Shown: positions 11,793 through 22,934 of the stretch, in pieces
Layout of the letters: the number at the start of each line of letters is the position of its first letter
Numbering within the stretch: the stretch's first letter is position 1
DNA from: Manduca sexta
Lineage: Eukaryota > Arthropoda > Insecta > Lepidoptera > Sphingidae
Assembly (NCBI RefSeq): GCF_014839805.1
Contig: NC_051123.1
Location: 12,444,727-12,508,726 of the forward strand
Length of the DNA: 64,000 nucleotides
Direction: 5' to 3'
Made by a program: the position numbers and the translations under genes
Notes under the pieces: generated by a model
What the model was told of the DNA's origin: nothing
The model's input: only the letters and a program-made list of their open reading frames with translations
Databases searched by the model: none

Positions 11793-11867
11793 ACTATGGC
11801 GGGTTTTAACACCTTGTGCACGGTGGTCGTTATCCGGGCGGATATAAAATATATCCTACCACCAGGA
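11793..11867 (-). mobile_element. Retroposon family D, 5' head only
   Basis: On the minus strand it starts CCTGGTGGTAGGATATATTT and stops after GTTAAAACCCGCCATAGTGG. The 3' two thirds and poly-A are absent. Loss of the 3' end is unusual for a retroposon and suggests later deletion or rearrangement beside the A insertion. Confidence 0.8.
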
Positions 11868-12009
11868 ATCACTTATTTTTCTCTTGTGACACAATTTTAC
11901 CAGTACTTATTGAAAATCACCGTCCCGTCCCCAATTCTCTACATCAAAGTACCTTTAATTCTTCTGACTATAAAAGTCGTCTTACGATCATCTTATCCAT
12001 TAATATCTA

Positions 12010-12279
12010 CTTTTTTTATTGTTTCAAATGACGAAACGAGCTTGCCATTAGCCTGATGGTAAGCGATACGACCACATATAAACAGTAGAAACACCATCGA
12101 ACACCTTGAATCACAAAGTGTTGTTTAGTATTCCACTTGCCATCCTGAGACATGAGATGTTAAGTCTTATTATGTCCAGTAGTTACACAACACTACACAC
12201 TGCCCTTGGCAGCAGGAATAGACATTGCAGTGGTACCTACCCAGGCGGACTCTCACATATTAGAGACCTACCACCAGTG
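12010..12279 (-). mobile_element. Retroposon family C
   Basis: The minus strand starts CACTGGTGGTAGGTCTC and ends CGTCATTTGAAACAATAAAA (poly-A seen as T7 at 12011). Between these are CTGCTGCCAAGG, GTGTAACTACTGGACATAAT and CATCAGGCTAATGGC. Part of the middle (ATTCCGGTTTGAAGG region) is deleted. Confidence 0.88.
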
Positions 12280-12616
12280 AATCATTAGCTTTAAAAAACG
12301 ATCAACCAGCTATCTCCATTCGCTAATATATCTGGACTTCGCGCACCATCAGGTGCAGTGCAGTAAAATGCTAGAATAAAAGGACCACTTACCAATACCT
12401 TGACAAGTAAAATATGATATTCTCATACATTCAGTGCACAATTACCCCGTCTCGATACAGCCCGTGGCTCGATGATTTGGTTATAATGACGCCTATACGT
12501 TACTCGAGTCGGATTAATGCTCGCAATTATTTTATAAACATTGCTTCGGACTATGATTGGTTTGGTTTTTTACGGCCAGTAAGTAATAGTCACACTTGCT
12601 GTTACTTTTGACAGAA
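12280..12616. other. Unassigned sequence
   Basis: Mostly unassigned. GCACCATCAGGTGCAGTGCAGTAAAA at 12341 looks like the very 3' end of a family D copy, without the rest. Confidence 0.45.
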
Positions 12617-12795
12617 TTATTAGTGATATTGGGTTTTTGGTTCAGTGCCAGGTCGGAGTCAGGAATCTGTGCTTTGTTTGGCGATAGGCTCTCCCCCTAT
12701 AACATCATGGAACGGAACGCACTACGCGGAAATGGATACTGGTTGCACCTCTGCCTATCCCTTCGGGGTAAAGGTGTCTTGTGTGCGTGCATGTG
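12617..12795 (+). mobile_element. SINE family A, head missing
   Basis: It begins at GTGATATTGGGTTTTTGGTTCAGTG, within the body, and continues through CATCATGGAACGGAAC to CCCTTCGGGGTAAAGG. The tRNA-like head is absent, so this is a 5'-truncated insertion. Confidence 0.85.
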
Positions 12796-13031
12796 TGTTA
12801 CTTTTAATTTTGTATTAACTCTTATGGCTTTTACTTTAGAAGATACTTTTACAATGAAACCTTTCTGTTAGTAGTTGAAATGCCTATTTGAGCAGAGATC
12901 TAGTATAAACCTCTATTAGGAATTATGAAATGAAATTCATTTATCGCGTTGGCCATAAAATAGTTCTTATAAGTAAATCTATTTAAAAAAAATCAAATAT
13001 AGTATAATTAAAGTGACCAGTGTAAAAATCG

Positions 13032-13115
13032 ACGGTCCCCAAGAACAAAATTTCATCTGCAAAATGCCCTTAGCTGCAGTAAAAAGGTTTTAATGTTTGT
13101 GTTCTTGGGGACCGT
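13032..13115. repeat. Perfect 16-bp inverted repeat (MITE-like or hairpin RNA candidate)
   Basis: ACGGTCCCCAAGAACA (13032..13047) and its exact reverse complement (13100..13115) enclose 52 bases. The folded transcript would be about 84 nt, within the size range of insect pre-miRNAs, but the loop is only weakly structured. No clear target duplication flanks it. A tiny foldback transposon is the alternative. Confidence 0.75.
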
Positions 13116-13950
13116 TCAAATTGTTGTTTTAAAAAATATTTAATGTCCAAATATATGTCGGAATATCCGCAATATTTATGGCGTATCGCTTTTTATGGCT
13201 AGCTAATGTAAGCGGGCCTAGTCGGCCTATGTCGAGACCTTGGTCGCAGTCCTAGTTCAGGTTAGACTATTACTATTCTTGATGCAAAGGTCTGTATAGT
13301 CCAGAGCCATGATAAGAGTCCACAATGGCCAAGGGTAAAATAGTATTTATGCTAGCTTGCACAACGACTTTAGGTACATACTAAAATGATTATCATACTA
13401 TCGTTGTCAACTTATAATATGATTTACTAACAATTTTGAATCATATTTTCAACAATATATTATTAACAAATAACATAATACGCGTATAGTAGCAAATATT
13501 AAGCCATCGATTAATAATTCTATTTCTGGTCATTCATACTATGAGTATGGCAGTTTTGCTAATAGATGGCGTTGGTCAAACATGCGCAAGAGTGGATTAT
13601 CTCAAACAGGTTGTGTAGCGACATCTTTTGTAGAGTAGTATAAATTAAAATTTTGGATTGCTCATTTGAATTAGTAATTAATGTATTAATTATTTTAATT
13701 TTATATGATTTTAATAATTGTTTAGATACCGTTCTTTTTTAGTAGATTTCGTAGTTTACTAAGTGATTTACTCATTCAAGTTTGGGCAAATTGTATTGGT
13801 TAATTATATTAATTAATTTATATTTAACGATCTAGTGGATCAACTAGTGTTAAAAGATATCTATCACCCACAAGCACACACGAGATTAAAAAGAAACATA
13901 AAGGTGCAGCTGGTCTTAAGTAGAAATATTTCTTACGCTTCATATTCTTC
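13116..13950. other. Unassigned sequence
   Basis: No gene or recognised repeat visible. Strongly AT-rich from 13660 to 13850. Confidence 0.5.
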
Positions 13951-13961
13951 TATATAATTTT

Positions 13962-14297
13962 AATAATAACAATAATAATATCAGTCCTGTATTATATACT
14001 TGCCCACTGCTGAGCATGGGCCTCCTCTACTACTGAGAGGGATTAGGCCTTAGTCCACCACGCTGGCCTAGTGCGGGTTGGTAGACTTTACACACCTTCG
14101 AAATTCCTATAGAGAACTTCTCAGATGTGCAGGTTTCCTCACGATGTTTTCCTTCACCGTTATAGCGAAAGATAAATTCATAAAGAATACACACATGATT
14201 TTTTAGAAAAGTCAGAGATGTGTGCCCTTGGGGTTTGAACCTGCGGACATTCGTCTTGGCAGTCCGTTCCACACCCAACTAGGCTATCGCCGCTTCT
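13962..14297 (-). mobile_element. SINE family B, full length
   Basis: The minus strand runs from GCGGCGATAGCCTAGTTGGG (14293 leftward) to AATACAGGACTGATATTATT. Flanks TATATAATTTT (13951..13961) and TATATCATTTT (14298..14308) fit an 11-bp target duplication with one change. Confidence 0.92.
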
Positions 14298-14329
14298 TAT
14301 ATCATTTTGTTTCAGGTTAAAACTTTTTG

Positions 14330-14412
14330 CTCGATGTCATAAAATGCGTGCTATTGTCGATCCTGGCTTACATGTGTTGCAGTGGTGGATTTGAAGGCGG
14401 GAAAGTCTCTGT
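14330..14412 (+). repeat. Repeat family H, copy 1
   Basis: CTCGATGTCATAAAATGCGTG, GATCCTGGCTTACATGTGTTGC, AGTGGTGGATTTGAAGGCGG and GAAAGTCTCTG match 41513..41592 in order at roughly 75 to 80 percent by eye. I do not recognise the family. It lies 33 bp from a B element. Confidence 0.6.
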
Positions 14413-15523
14413 AGGGAAAGATATAAGGAGGGTGAGTTTTAGCCTCCAGAAACTTACTATATGAAATATAAGAGCAAGCTATTACTTCACTTTGTTTTTT
14501 GTGAGCCTAAAAATACACTGGTTGATTTGGCCAGTTGATTCAGCTTAAGTAAATACCACCACTTAGTGTCCCTACTTCGGTTATTATACAGGGTCATTTT
14601 GACATTACGTTATACCACTAAATACAATTCTACATAATATTATTTTCTTAAAAATAACACAATAAGTTACTCGAACCGTAGATGTAAAATAAATAAGTGT
14701 ACGTTTCGAACATATTAAATTTGATATTTATTAAACGTAATGTAAATTTTAGACAATGCGACAAAAAAAAAAATTAAATACGCTAAAGAAATATTTGGAA
14801 CTGCAACGTCACACTTTCAGTCACAAATATAAAGTGAATAAAAGTCAGACAACCAAAACCAGGATTATTGACGAAAATATTCGTTATTGCTGGATGATTT
14901 TTGGTACATTGTTTGAGAAATAAAGAAGAGTAGGTTTTATTTAATAACGCTATGTCAAAATGGCCCATTTATTTAAAATCCTACTAATATTGTATATGTG
15001 AAATGTTGTTAAGAGTTTCAGATGTTTGTTAGAAATAAACGTAGTAACTGTTGTACTGTTGATTTCGGTGAAGTTTGGCACACAGATAGATTATGACCTG
15101 GAATAACATCCTGAAAGAGTACATAGTATGAGTATTAATAAATATCAGTATATAAGAAATGCAGGGGAAGCCATAGACGTAACCTAGTATTTGAAACGTA
15201 TTAAAACAATAAAAATGAAATAAATTTACATATATCTTAAAGTAAATCAACGTTGGATCATGCCCAGCTCTACTTATCTCAACATCTATGAAAATGGCTT
15301 CACTATAGTTATATATACCTGTATGACTCAGTCTACACACCTGTGCTCGAGTCGTGATGAATGTCGTCTCTCGAGGTCAATGCCAAAGTTCCTTGACTCC
15401 ATAATTGTGCGCCGTGCGCTGCGATTTTGAAAAATGATAATATCATAGTTATGTTAGTCATGTATTTGGATCTACGAATTGCATGAGGCGTGGAGATATT
15501 TGAGGATTTAAAAGTGGTAGAAT
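14413..15523. other. Unassigned 1.1-kb sequence
   Basis: No gene or known repeat. A 103-codon minus frame at 15029..15340 is hydrophobic and low in complexity and is probably random. Confidence 0.5.
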
Positions 15524-15817
15524 TTAGTGGTAGATCTCTCCTATGCGAGGAACCTTCTTTATAGGTACCTACCATCGCAAAGTCAATTTCTACCTAACAG
15601 CAGTGAGTATGCTCTGTTGTGTTTTGAAGGACATTGTAGCGTAATTACTGGGCATTATGAGACTTAACATCACCTCTCAGGGTGAGGAGTGCAGTGGAGT
15701 GCCATGCAATCCGTAATTCAAAGTTCTGTATGGTGTTGCTACTGTTTATGGGCGGCCGTATTGCTAACCGTGAGGTGAGCGGTACGATTGTCTTGCCATT
15801 CAGCTGCAATAAAAAAA
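15524..15817 (+). mobile_element. Retroposon family C (old copy)
   Basis: It starts TTAGTGGTAGATCTCTCC and ends CTTGCCATTCAGCTGCAATAAAAAAA. TTTCTACCTAACAGCAGTG, GGGCATTATGAGACTTAACATC and TACTGTTTATGGGCGGCCGT are the recognisable interior. All parts are present but well diverged. Confidence 0.85.
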
Positions 15818-16186
15818 TCATGCTCTAAGTCTTGGATAGACATTATGAACATGAATGAGCATGCTTGGCTGTAGTCTTAAAGAAAACTGACGTAATGTGG
15901 GATTTTTTCTTGCGAAAGCTAAATTAGATTTCCAGGATTGTTTTCCAATTGACTTTTTATTAGTGGTGGCGATCATTTACCCCATTTTTTGACAGGTTAA
16001 GAATCTACTTTCCTGCTATATAACATAATGTTGAAAATGATCACATATAATAATAATTTCACTTTCTTTTTCCTATTCTTTTTACTCTAATCACATCACA
16101 AGCGTGTCGTAGAATATGCACTGTTCACTATCAAGTTTTGAATTATATTGCCAAACAAAGCAAGTGTTCTTTTTGAAAAAAATCAC

Positions 16187-16405
16187 CAATCGGATTGTAA
16201 TTTGGAGTATGTGTAATAATCTATGCATTCTTAAGAACTAGTATAGACTTCAGGCAATATGAACATCATAATTCAATACTATGTGAAAGATTTATTAATC
16301 GGGTTGTAATTTATATTATTTGTGTGAAATAAGTCCTAACAACTTATACCTAGAGTCTAAGTAAAAAGGACAGTACAATTCAGTACTAAGTGTATTAAAG
16401 TTCTG
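16187..16405. repeat. Diverged tandem duplication, about 110 bp x2
   Basis: CAATCGGATTGTAATTT (about 16187) and TAATCGGGTTGTAATTT (about 16296) begin two blocks that both end in TTCAATACTA/TTCAGTACTA followed by GTG. Internal matches include GTGTAATAA/GTGTGAAATAA. This is an old local duplication, not assigned to any element. Confidence 0.5.
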
Positions 16406-16484
16406 AAGGACGTTCCAATGCTAATCTCATTTTGACTGTTTTGGTGGTCAGTAACGCTGTCACTAAACCAAGTAGTCAATTTAG

Positions 16485-16735
16485 AATTCCAGCATCTCGG
16501 AGTCGGAAAGAAGACAGTGTCTCAGAAAACAGAAAAAGACTTTGGTCCTGTGCCTGATCTCTTTGATAATGTCGGATTGCCGTCCCAACAGATTATGAGA
16601 ATGAAGGAACAGAGAGTGCACCTGTGTATTGCGCTCACATTTGTGCACTATAATATATCCTGCGTACCTCTATGATCTATTGCGGTGGGCCGCTGTGGCA
16701 GAAGTTCATTTCAATCAATGCTTGTCGCCGTTCAC
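16485..16735 (+). mobile_element. SINE family E, 5'-truncated
   Basis: The body TTGGTCCTGTGCCTGATCTC, ATGTCGGATTGCCGTC and CAGAGAGTGCACCTGTGTATT, then GTGCACTATAATATATCCTGC, matches 42517..42902. The tRNA-like head is missing. Confidence 0.8.
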
Positions 16736-16844
16736 TGCTGAATTTAGGCCTTCCCAAGTAAATGCCAACTATCCGAAGTTCATTTAAGGGCATATAACTA
16801 ATGCCATTCTTTCTATACACTACAAAACCAACCAGTCGTTTCTC

Positions 16845-17093
16845 AGAGATTGCGCGAGGCTGTTAGTAGACGGTACGGCAGTACTGTGAGGTTCTGAGTT
16901 CGAATTCCGAGTAGGACAAACTGATATTTGGATTTTTTCTGCTCACTATCAGCCCGGAGTCTGGAATTCGTGCCTGATATGGCAATAGGTTCGCCCCCTA
17001 TCATATTATGAAACGGAACAACTTGGCGAAAAGTGGATGCCCTGATTATGCCTCTGCATACCCCATCGGGGATAAATGCGTGATGTGTGTGTT
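16845..17093 (+). mobile_element. SINE family A
   Basis: A diverged head (GAGGCTGTTAGTAGACGG) still has GAGTTCGAATTCC as B box. The body is nearly complete, from TGGATTTTTTCTGCTCACTATC to CCCATCGGGGATAAATGCGTG. Confidence 0.9.
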
Positions 17094-17690
17094 AGTAGTT
17101 TGTGATATCATCAGCTGAATTACATGCTCGTATACTGGTATTCCGCCATACACATTATCTGGTGCAATTTACTCATTTACGGAGAAGATAAATGCACAAT
17201 GTATTTCCAAGTTCTGCGCTTGCTTTTTGATGGTAGAGTACTACCACCATGTGAGCCAAATAGTCTTTACCTTTACAGTCGTATTCAAAATATGTAATGA
17301 TCCGGTTCAGTTAGAAAGAGGATTTGTATATTCTTCTTGCTTCTCTATTATTTTGTAAGGGTAGTACGTAGTAAGTTGAAGCCACGAAATATATAATATA
17401 GATCGAGAAGACGTGTACTAAATATTTAAATGCGTTTTATCCTGGCACTACAATAACTACACTCATCTGATAGTACAGACTCCGAGAATAATATCGACCA
17501 TCATCTCAAATCATTTTAAATGCAAAAGATTTATGAACGTAGATGAAGCAGAGTTAGCAATATAAGGTCCTTGGGTGTTTATCCAGTCTCTGCCTACCTA
17601 TATAGCGTAATACTATACAACTTGTTTACTATCAGGGTTCAATACACTTGCATCAACCCACGTAAGCCTTATGCCTGTCAATAAAATCGT
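17094..17690. other. Unassigned sequence
   Basis: No gene or known repeat seen. Confidence 0.5.
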
Positions 17691-17990
17691 CAAGCAAATA
17701 TGTCTCGTAATAAAAAATTTAACTCCCACGGACCGAGCAATAAAGATAATTTCGTTCTGAGGTACACGCAATCGGCACGGCAACATCGTGTGCCGGCCTG
17801 ATGCGTATCTTATGCGCCCGCGCCGACTTCATTATCAGATCGATCGTGTGGGCGGGGCCTATATCCTTTTGTTCGGAAATATAGCCATCTCTCTCTACCA
17901 ACAAGCAGAAGTAAGTCTATAACTGCGAGTGAAAGAGATAGACGCGACTAATCGATCGAATCGAGAGGATTTTCTATGTATTTTCTTGGA
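17691..17990. other. CpG-rich patch with GC-box-like and donor-like motifs
   Basis: This stretch is richer in GC and CpG than its surroundings and is not a recognised repeat. It contains GTGGGCGGGGCC followed by TATAT (17848..17865), resembling a GC box, and GTAAGT at 17911, a good match to a splice donor. A 61-codon minus frame spans 17719..17904 but resembles nothing known. It could be a 5' exon or regulatory element, but I cannot show either. Confidence 0.35.
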
Positions 17991-18129
17991 AAGTGGACGT
18001 TATGTATTCGCGAAATGTCCTAATTTTTGAGATAGTGTTATTAAGTTATGTGTACAGGTTTGCGGATGATGGACAGCGGATTTTTATGTCATGATTTCAA
18101 ACGTGATATGTTTGAGTCATCTGTGGTCT

Positions 18130-18306
18130 ATAAATAAAAATATAACCACAAAATGAATAAAATAACCACCGTGAAAACCTACCAAGGACTTACGATACCA
18201 CAACTTTGACCCGAAACAAATTTCTGACCACAGATTGATACCATACTAGGAATCAAACCTTCATCCAATTTAAATACACTCGCCAACAACGCCACAGAGG
18301 CTGTAA
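18130..18306 (-). mobile_element. Possible degenerate tRNA-head SINE
   Basis: The minus strand reads GCCTCTGTGGCGTTGTTGG, then GAAGGTTTGATTCCTAGTATGG. This matches the A-box and B-box arrangement of a lepidopteran SINE head that is distinct from family A. The downstream body is unrecognisable. Confidence 0.4.
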
Positions 18307-19279
18307 AGTAATCTATGATCGCCAGTTCAAATCTGCGTAAACGGAATCTCGTATATTAGTTAATTGACGTTTCATTGAATCAAGCCAGTTGTCAGAGGTA
18401 GGCAGAGATGAGGTTAGTAGGTAAATTCATTCGTTAACTCGTACAAAGGCGAGCTTTAGTGTTAAAGAATAAGCGACTTTAGAAATAGGCAACAATGTTA
18501 ATTAATCAGTTTTTATTATAACCACTGTACCATGTATCCTGTATCGTGTGATCAGATGGTAGTTAACGATGGTAAGTCTTTTATATAAGAGGGAATGCTA
18601 AGGTAGGAACCATCACAACGTCAAGTGACCTACTGACTTATATACCGAGCTATCAAACATAAATTATATTGGGCAAGCTAAGTAACTTCTGCACCCAATG
18701 TCATTTGAGTGACAGATAAGGTATGTTCTCACGCCATTAATATTTTTTTCTTTAAATAAAATATGGTTTTTAAATGACCTTCGATAACTCAAAACTCTAC
18801 TGAGTTAATATGCATCTCTGCCCACCCCTGCTCTGTGCCGACGGGACCTTTCAATCATTATTCCTTCGCGGCGTATAATTTGGCCGTGCATTGGTACGAT
18901 TTGATGAGGCCTCCGGCACGAGTTTTTATAAAACAAAAATTTTGATTTTTTAATTGCTGTAAAATATTTCGAATGAAATCGACCGTTTGATTTTGTCTGC
19001 TAATGAGTGGAGGTTTTTGTTGTAAAATCCACATTTAACTAAAGGCATATCGAATTGAGAAATGTGATAGATGGCAGATTTTGGAAGTAAAGTCTGGTGG
19101 TTTGAACCCTCTAGTGGTAGAGGCTCTTGTCTACTAATGGAACAATATAATATAATATATGTCTATTATAATTATCAATCATTGTCTTATTTGCGGCTCG
19201 ATCAACCGTGGCTTATTCAGCCAACATTCAGAAACAGAATCGCGAAGTTTTGGAAGTATTGATGGATAAAAAGTTCGCA
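18307..19279. other. Unassigned sequence
   Basis: No gene or named repeat visible. Confidence 0.5.
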
Positions 19280-19634
19280 TTTGACAGTCTCGATGACGTA
19301 GTTGTACACTGTACGAATACGATTATCATGCTGAGGTCCTGGGTTCGAATCTCGGGTCGGGTCAAAAATAGTTGATACTGTTTTCCATCTTAAAATTACT
19401 CCGTTGCTGCCCGGAGTAAGCAAGTTGAGGGGCCGTGGAAAGCACATACAGCTGTTGTTCCTGAGCCTGATCTCTCTCCGGTCATGCCGGATTGCCGTCT
19501 CACCTGACTATGAGAGAGAGGAAACAAAGTGTGCATATGTGTATTGCGCACACACTTGGGCACTATAATATACTTGCATATCCGGCTGATCTCCATTGGG
19601 ATTGGCCGGCGGGGTCGACATTCGGCTTGAAGGG
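19280..19634 (+). mobile_element. SINE family E, full length
   Basis: The head GACAGTCTCGATGACGTAGTTG with B box GGGTTCGAATCTC resembles family A. The body (TTTTCCATCTTAAAATTACTC, GAGCCTGATCTCTCTCCGG, TGTGTATTGCGCACACAC, GCACTATAATATACTTGC) is distinct. It ends near GGGGTCGACATTCGG and has no poly-A tail. Confidence 0.88.
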
Positions 19635-19770
19635 ATCCATATCTGTACTTTACTATGAGTATATCTAGGAAAATATCGCGAAGAATATATTAAGTATTCT
19701 ACTGACGCTTATGATTCTAAAAAGGTGCTCCTTGTTCAAATCAATAACATGTAGAATTTTGGTGATATAA

Positions 19771-20059
19771 ATAATAATATCAGCCCTATATTATATACTT
19801 CTCTACTACTGAGAGGGAATAGGCCTTAGTCCACCACGCTGACCTAGTGCGGATTGGTATACTTCATACACCCTCAAACTTTCCATAGAGAACTTCTTAG
19901 GTATGCAGATATCCATCACCCTTTAAGCAAGCGATAATTCACAATGAATACACATTCACAATACATAATTTTAGAAAAGTCAGATGTGTGCCCTTGGGAT
20001 TTGAACCTGCGAACATTCGTCTTGGCAGTACGTTCTACACCCAACTAGGCTATCGCCGC
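19771..20059 (-). mobile_element. SINE family B, internally deleted
   Basis: The minus strand starts GCGGCGATAGCCTAGTTGGG and ends TATAGGGCTGATATTATTATT. About 25 bp around the usual CAGTGGGCAAGT segment are missing near 19799. Confidence 0.9.
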
Positions 20060-20108
20060 ACTAGATAATGAATATATTTCTGCTTACAATTTAAAATATA
20101 TTTTACTA

Positions 20109-20944
20109 CTAGCTTCCGCCCGCAGCTTCGCCCGCGTGGATTTCGGACTTCAAAAATGGAGCCGGTCGCGAACGTTCGAGAATATTCGTTTTACGAACCT
20201 ACTCGCAAGTTGATTCGCTAGCCTCTAGGTGCCAAGCAAGCCGCCTGCCTGTGCGTTCGCGACCTTATATATATACTAAAATAATCCTTATAGCATGATT
20301 CAGTATTCACGCATGATGGCTTATTATTAGCGTATTTCATGTATAACTTTGGTGTTTCTATACCGATTTCTATGATTATTTTTTATGGAATATTTAATAA
20401 TGTTAACTTTTTTAATTAGGGATGACTGAGAGTGTTATAAACGTAAGAGTAGACATATATAATGAGAAAGCTTCGAACTGCTAAGCTATCAGGAGTTACA
20501 CGTGTTATTGTGAGTCAACCATAAAAGAAGACATATGCTGTCGTGGGATATTTTTTACATAATTTTAAGGAGAACATTTCCGTCATACATGATTTCTGTG
20601 TAGCTTTAACCATTAAGGTTGCACACGCGACGGAAGCTTAAAAAATGGAATAACTTCTCCCGTTTTCCCAACATTTCCCTTCACTGCTCTGCTCCTATTA
20701 ATTGTAGCGTGATGAAAAGTATACAATAACCACCACAGGAGTATGACAAATAATTGTACCAAGTTTCGTTAAAATCCGTCGAGTAGTTTTTGTTTCTATA
20801 ACGGTTATACAGACAGACAGACAAAAATTTTACTAATTGCATTTTTGGCATCAGTATCGATCCCTAATCACTCCCTGATAGTTATTTGGGAAATATATTT
20901 CATGTACAGAATTGACCTCTCTACAGATTTATTATAAGTATAGA
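20109..20944 (-). mobile_element. Helitron, 836 bp, with inner foldback
   Basis: On the minus strand it starts TCTATACTTATAATAAATCTG and ends CTAG (20109..20112), preceded by the 3' hairpin CACGCGGGCGAAGCTGCGGG. The interior carries the GACAGACAGACAGA-type stretch (20811..20822) and the GCTCCTATTAATTGTAGCGTG block also found near 1400. No Rep/helicase coding sequence is present, so it is non-autonomous. A separate foldback sits at 20164..20264. Confidence 0.85.
20164..20264. repeat. 101-bp foldback inside a Helitron
   Basis: GGTCGCGAACG (20164..20174) is the exact reverse complement of CGTTCGCGACC (20254..20264). The enclosed DNA is markedly more GC- and CpG-rich than the host Helitron and is absent from the other Helitron copies, suggesting a separately acquired palindromic module. 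Confidence 0.6.
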
Positions 20945-21410
20945 AGATAGATAACAATCTACTGTTTATCACTTGTTTGTTCTTTTTAAACTGAGACGCA
21001 TTGATTCATTATTCATTAATTATTATAGTTTTTCGAATAGTTAATTACAAATTTAAGTTCTGATTTTGGTCGTTAGTACTTCACTATTGGTGTGTTAATT
21101 TGGACGTAGGTATGTAAGCTTCGAATCCGCCTTAATTGGAGTTGAGAGTGCCGAAAAATGTTCATATGCGCGTGAAATAAGAGTGGCAGTGGCGGTTGTT
21201 GATTGCAAATGTTTAGCTCGATTCGTTTAAAAATGTATGTCTGATTTCAACTTATTATTTTTTTTTGCATCAAGTTTCTTAGATTTGGTAATCTTTCCTT
21301 TGCGTTTCTGATGTAAAAACTAGTCTAAATTGGGTTTATTTTAAGTGGAAAAAAATCAAAATCAAACACTCAATTTCAGAATACGTTTAAAAAATGTATA
21401 CTTAAATTAT
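20945..21410. other. Unassigned sequence
   Basis: No recognised feature. Confidence 0.5.
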
Positions 21411-21497
21411 AATAAAATTGAATGACGAGACGAGTGACTCTCACCTGATAGTAACACCAATAAACAGTAGCAACACCGTTTAACTACAAAGGTACAT
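21411..21497 (-). mobile_element. Retroposon family C, 3'-end fragment
   Basis: ATTGAATGACGAGACGAGTGA and CACCTGATAGTAACACCAATAAACAGTAGCAACACC are the reverse complement of the last 85 bp of family C. It is a strongly 5'-truncated insertion. Confidence 0.75.
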
Positions 21498-21524
21498 AAG
21501 CAACCTTGTAGTAAAAAAACATAT

Positions 21525-21670
21525 CTGACACAGATTCCGCTCGCTCAGATCGCTCGTGGCGCTCGGCGGGCGTATCCGAGCGTAATTTTTATCGTCGCAC
21601 ACATCTGAAGTTTGGGATTAATGGCCCGCTTCGTCTAGTCATACGGTTCCGCCGAATGCCGTAAAAACTC
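21525..21670. other. CpG-rich patch
   Basis: ATTCCGCTCGCTCAGATCGC and GCGCTCGGCGGGCG make this a clear GC island in AT-rich DNA. It matches no repeat in the window and no coding frame is obvious. Confidence 0.35.
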
Positions 21671-21816
21671 TATGTGCAATTCAGTTTTTGAATGGGATGT
21701 GGGTGGGTTGGATGTGGTATTTCTTTACTGTACATTATAGATAAATTAGCTTTTGATCGCGGCTTATAAGTATAAGTAATATATAAGTCCTGCTTTAAGT
21801 CGAGATTTAAAGTAGT

Positions 21817-21943
21817 CTCTAACCTCCCCAGTGTCTTAATCTATCTCCATACCAAATTTCATAAAAAATTGTTTAGTAGATTTTGAGAAAATCGCTCATA
21901 TACAGACAGCTTTTAGGGACTTTGGTTTATAATATGTTAAGAT
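21817..21943 (-). mobile_element. Mini-Helitron 5' fragment
   Basis: AATCTATCTCCATACCAAATT followed by TTTGAGAAAATCGCTCATATACAGACAG is the minus-strand 5' half of the family at 8353..8541. The CTAG end is absent. Confidence 0.7.
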
Positions 21944-21955
21944 ACAATTCTCTTT

Positions 21956-22716
21956 TATAGTACTTATCATAGCACACGAAAGAAACAATAATTAAATAAA
22001 TAAACAATAATTAAAAGTACACAAATAAATTGATAAAAATTTATGAACACATAACACAAATGAAGACACCTTAAAATTGTTTTTAATAAAGCACACTGTA
22101 GTACTACACCATGAATGACTGGTTCGTGCCAAGTACACTGTGTCACCGAAAATCGATATAAAATGACGATTAGCAGTTTGGTTTCATAGGAGCAAGGTCC
22201 GAACACCCCCTTTCTTTCCAATCATTGTTTAATAAATCACTTTCTTTCACAGAAAAAAACTACAACTTTTCCAGCATTCAAATATGCAGACTATTTATTT
22301 GCTAGACATCAAATGCCTAATTTTTCATGTAGATTTCTAACAATCGTTGTCAAAATATCGTATTTATTTATAATATTTACTTAGTATGAAAATAATCAAA
22401 AATAACTGTGTTCCATGACAATGCCTATCTCCAAACTCATCAGCTACATTATCAACAAAACTACACACACAACACCGCATCCAAACTTCGCAAATCCAAA
22501 CAATTCCAACCTTTAATTGCTCTCATCTTGATACGGCTGGTATATCGAGCGGCAAAATGGATATTCCTCGTGGTAAACGCTAGCAACTTTGTACACCCGC
22601 CATTATCGGATTTGTGCGCGCTACAACATGTTTTTTAACGTTATTGCGCATTGGCAACTGTGTAGTGACAGTATGTTCCTGGGACTTTATTTATTTTGCT
22701 ATAGAATTAAATCTGT
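21956..22716. other. Unassigned sequence
   Basis: No gene or named repeat. An 84-codon minus frame (21967..22221) is hydrophobic and cysteine-rich in its second half, with no recognisable similarity. Confidence 0.45.
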
Positions 22717-22903
22717 GAGCTCGGTGGCGTAGTTGTATTATGGTTGATTGTTGAGGTTTCGGGTTCGATCCCGGGTTTAAAATCCAGAATTTGTGTCCGA
22801 TATGGTCATAGGTCCCCTATCACATGAGACGAAATACGTGCGGCGAAAACTGGGTGCACCATTTGCTCTAGCTACCCCTTCAGGGATAAAAGTACGTATA
22901 TAT
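22717..22903 (+). mobile_element. SINE family A, internally deleted
   Basis: Head GAGCTCGGTGGCGTAGTTG with an exact B box GGGTTCGATCCCG, then a jump to AAAATCCAGAATTTGTGTCCG. It ends CCCTTCAGGGATAAAAG. About 40 bp of the body is missing. It lies 32 bp before the edge of the satellite. Confidence 0.88.
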
Positions 22904-22934
22904 GTTTTTATTGAATTGATTCCTTCCTTTTTAA

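Noticed and set aside
11424..11847. Frames with the PDPGFEPRTSERYCTGHAIQ-type peptide
   Set aside because: This peptide is the antisense translation of the SINE A head and B box and recurs at 36059..36259.
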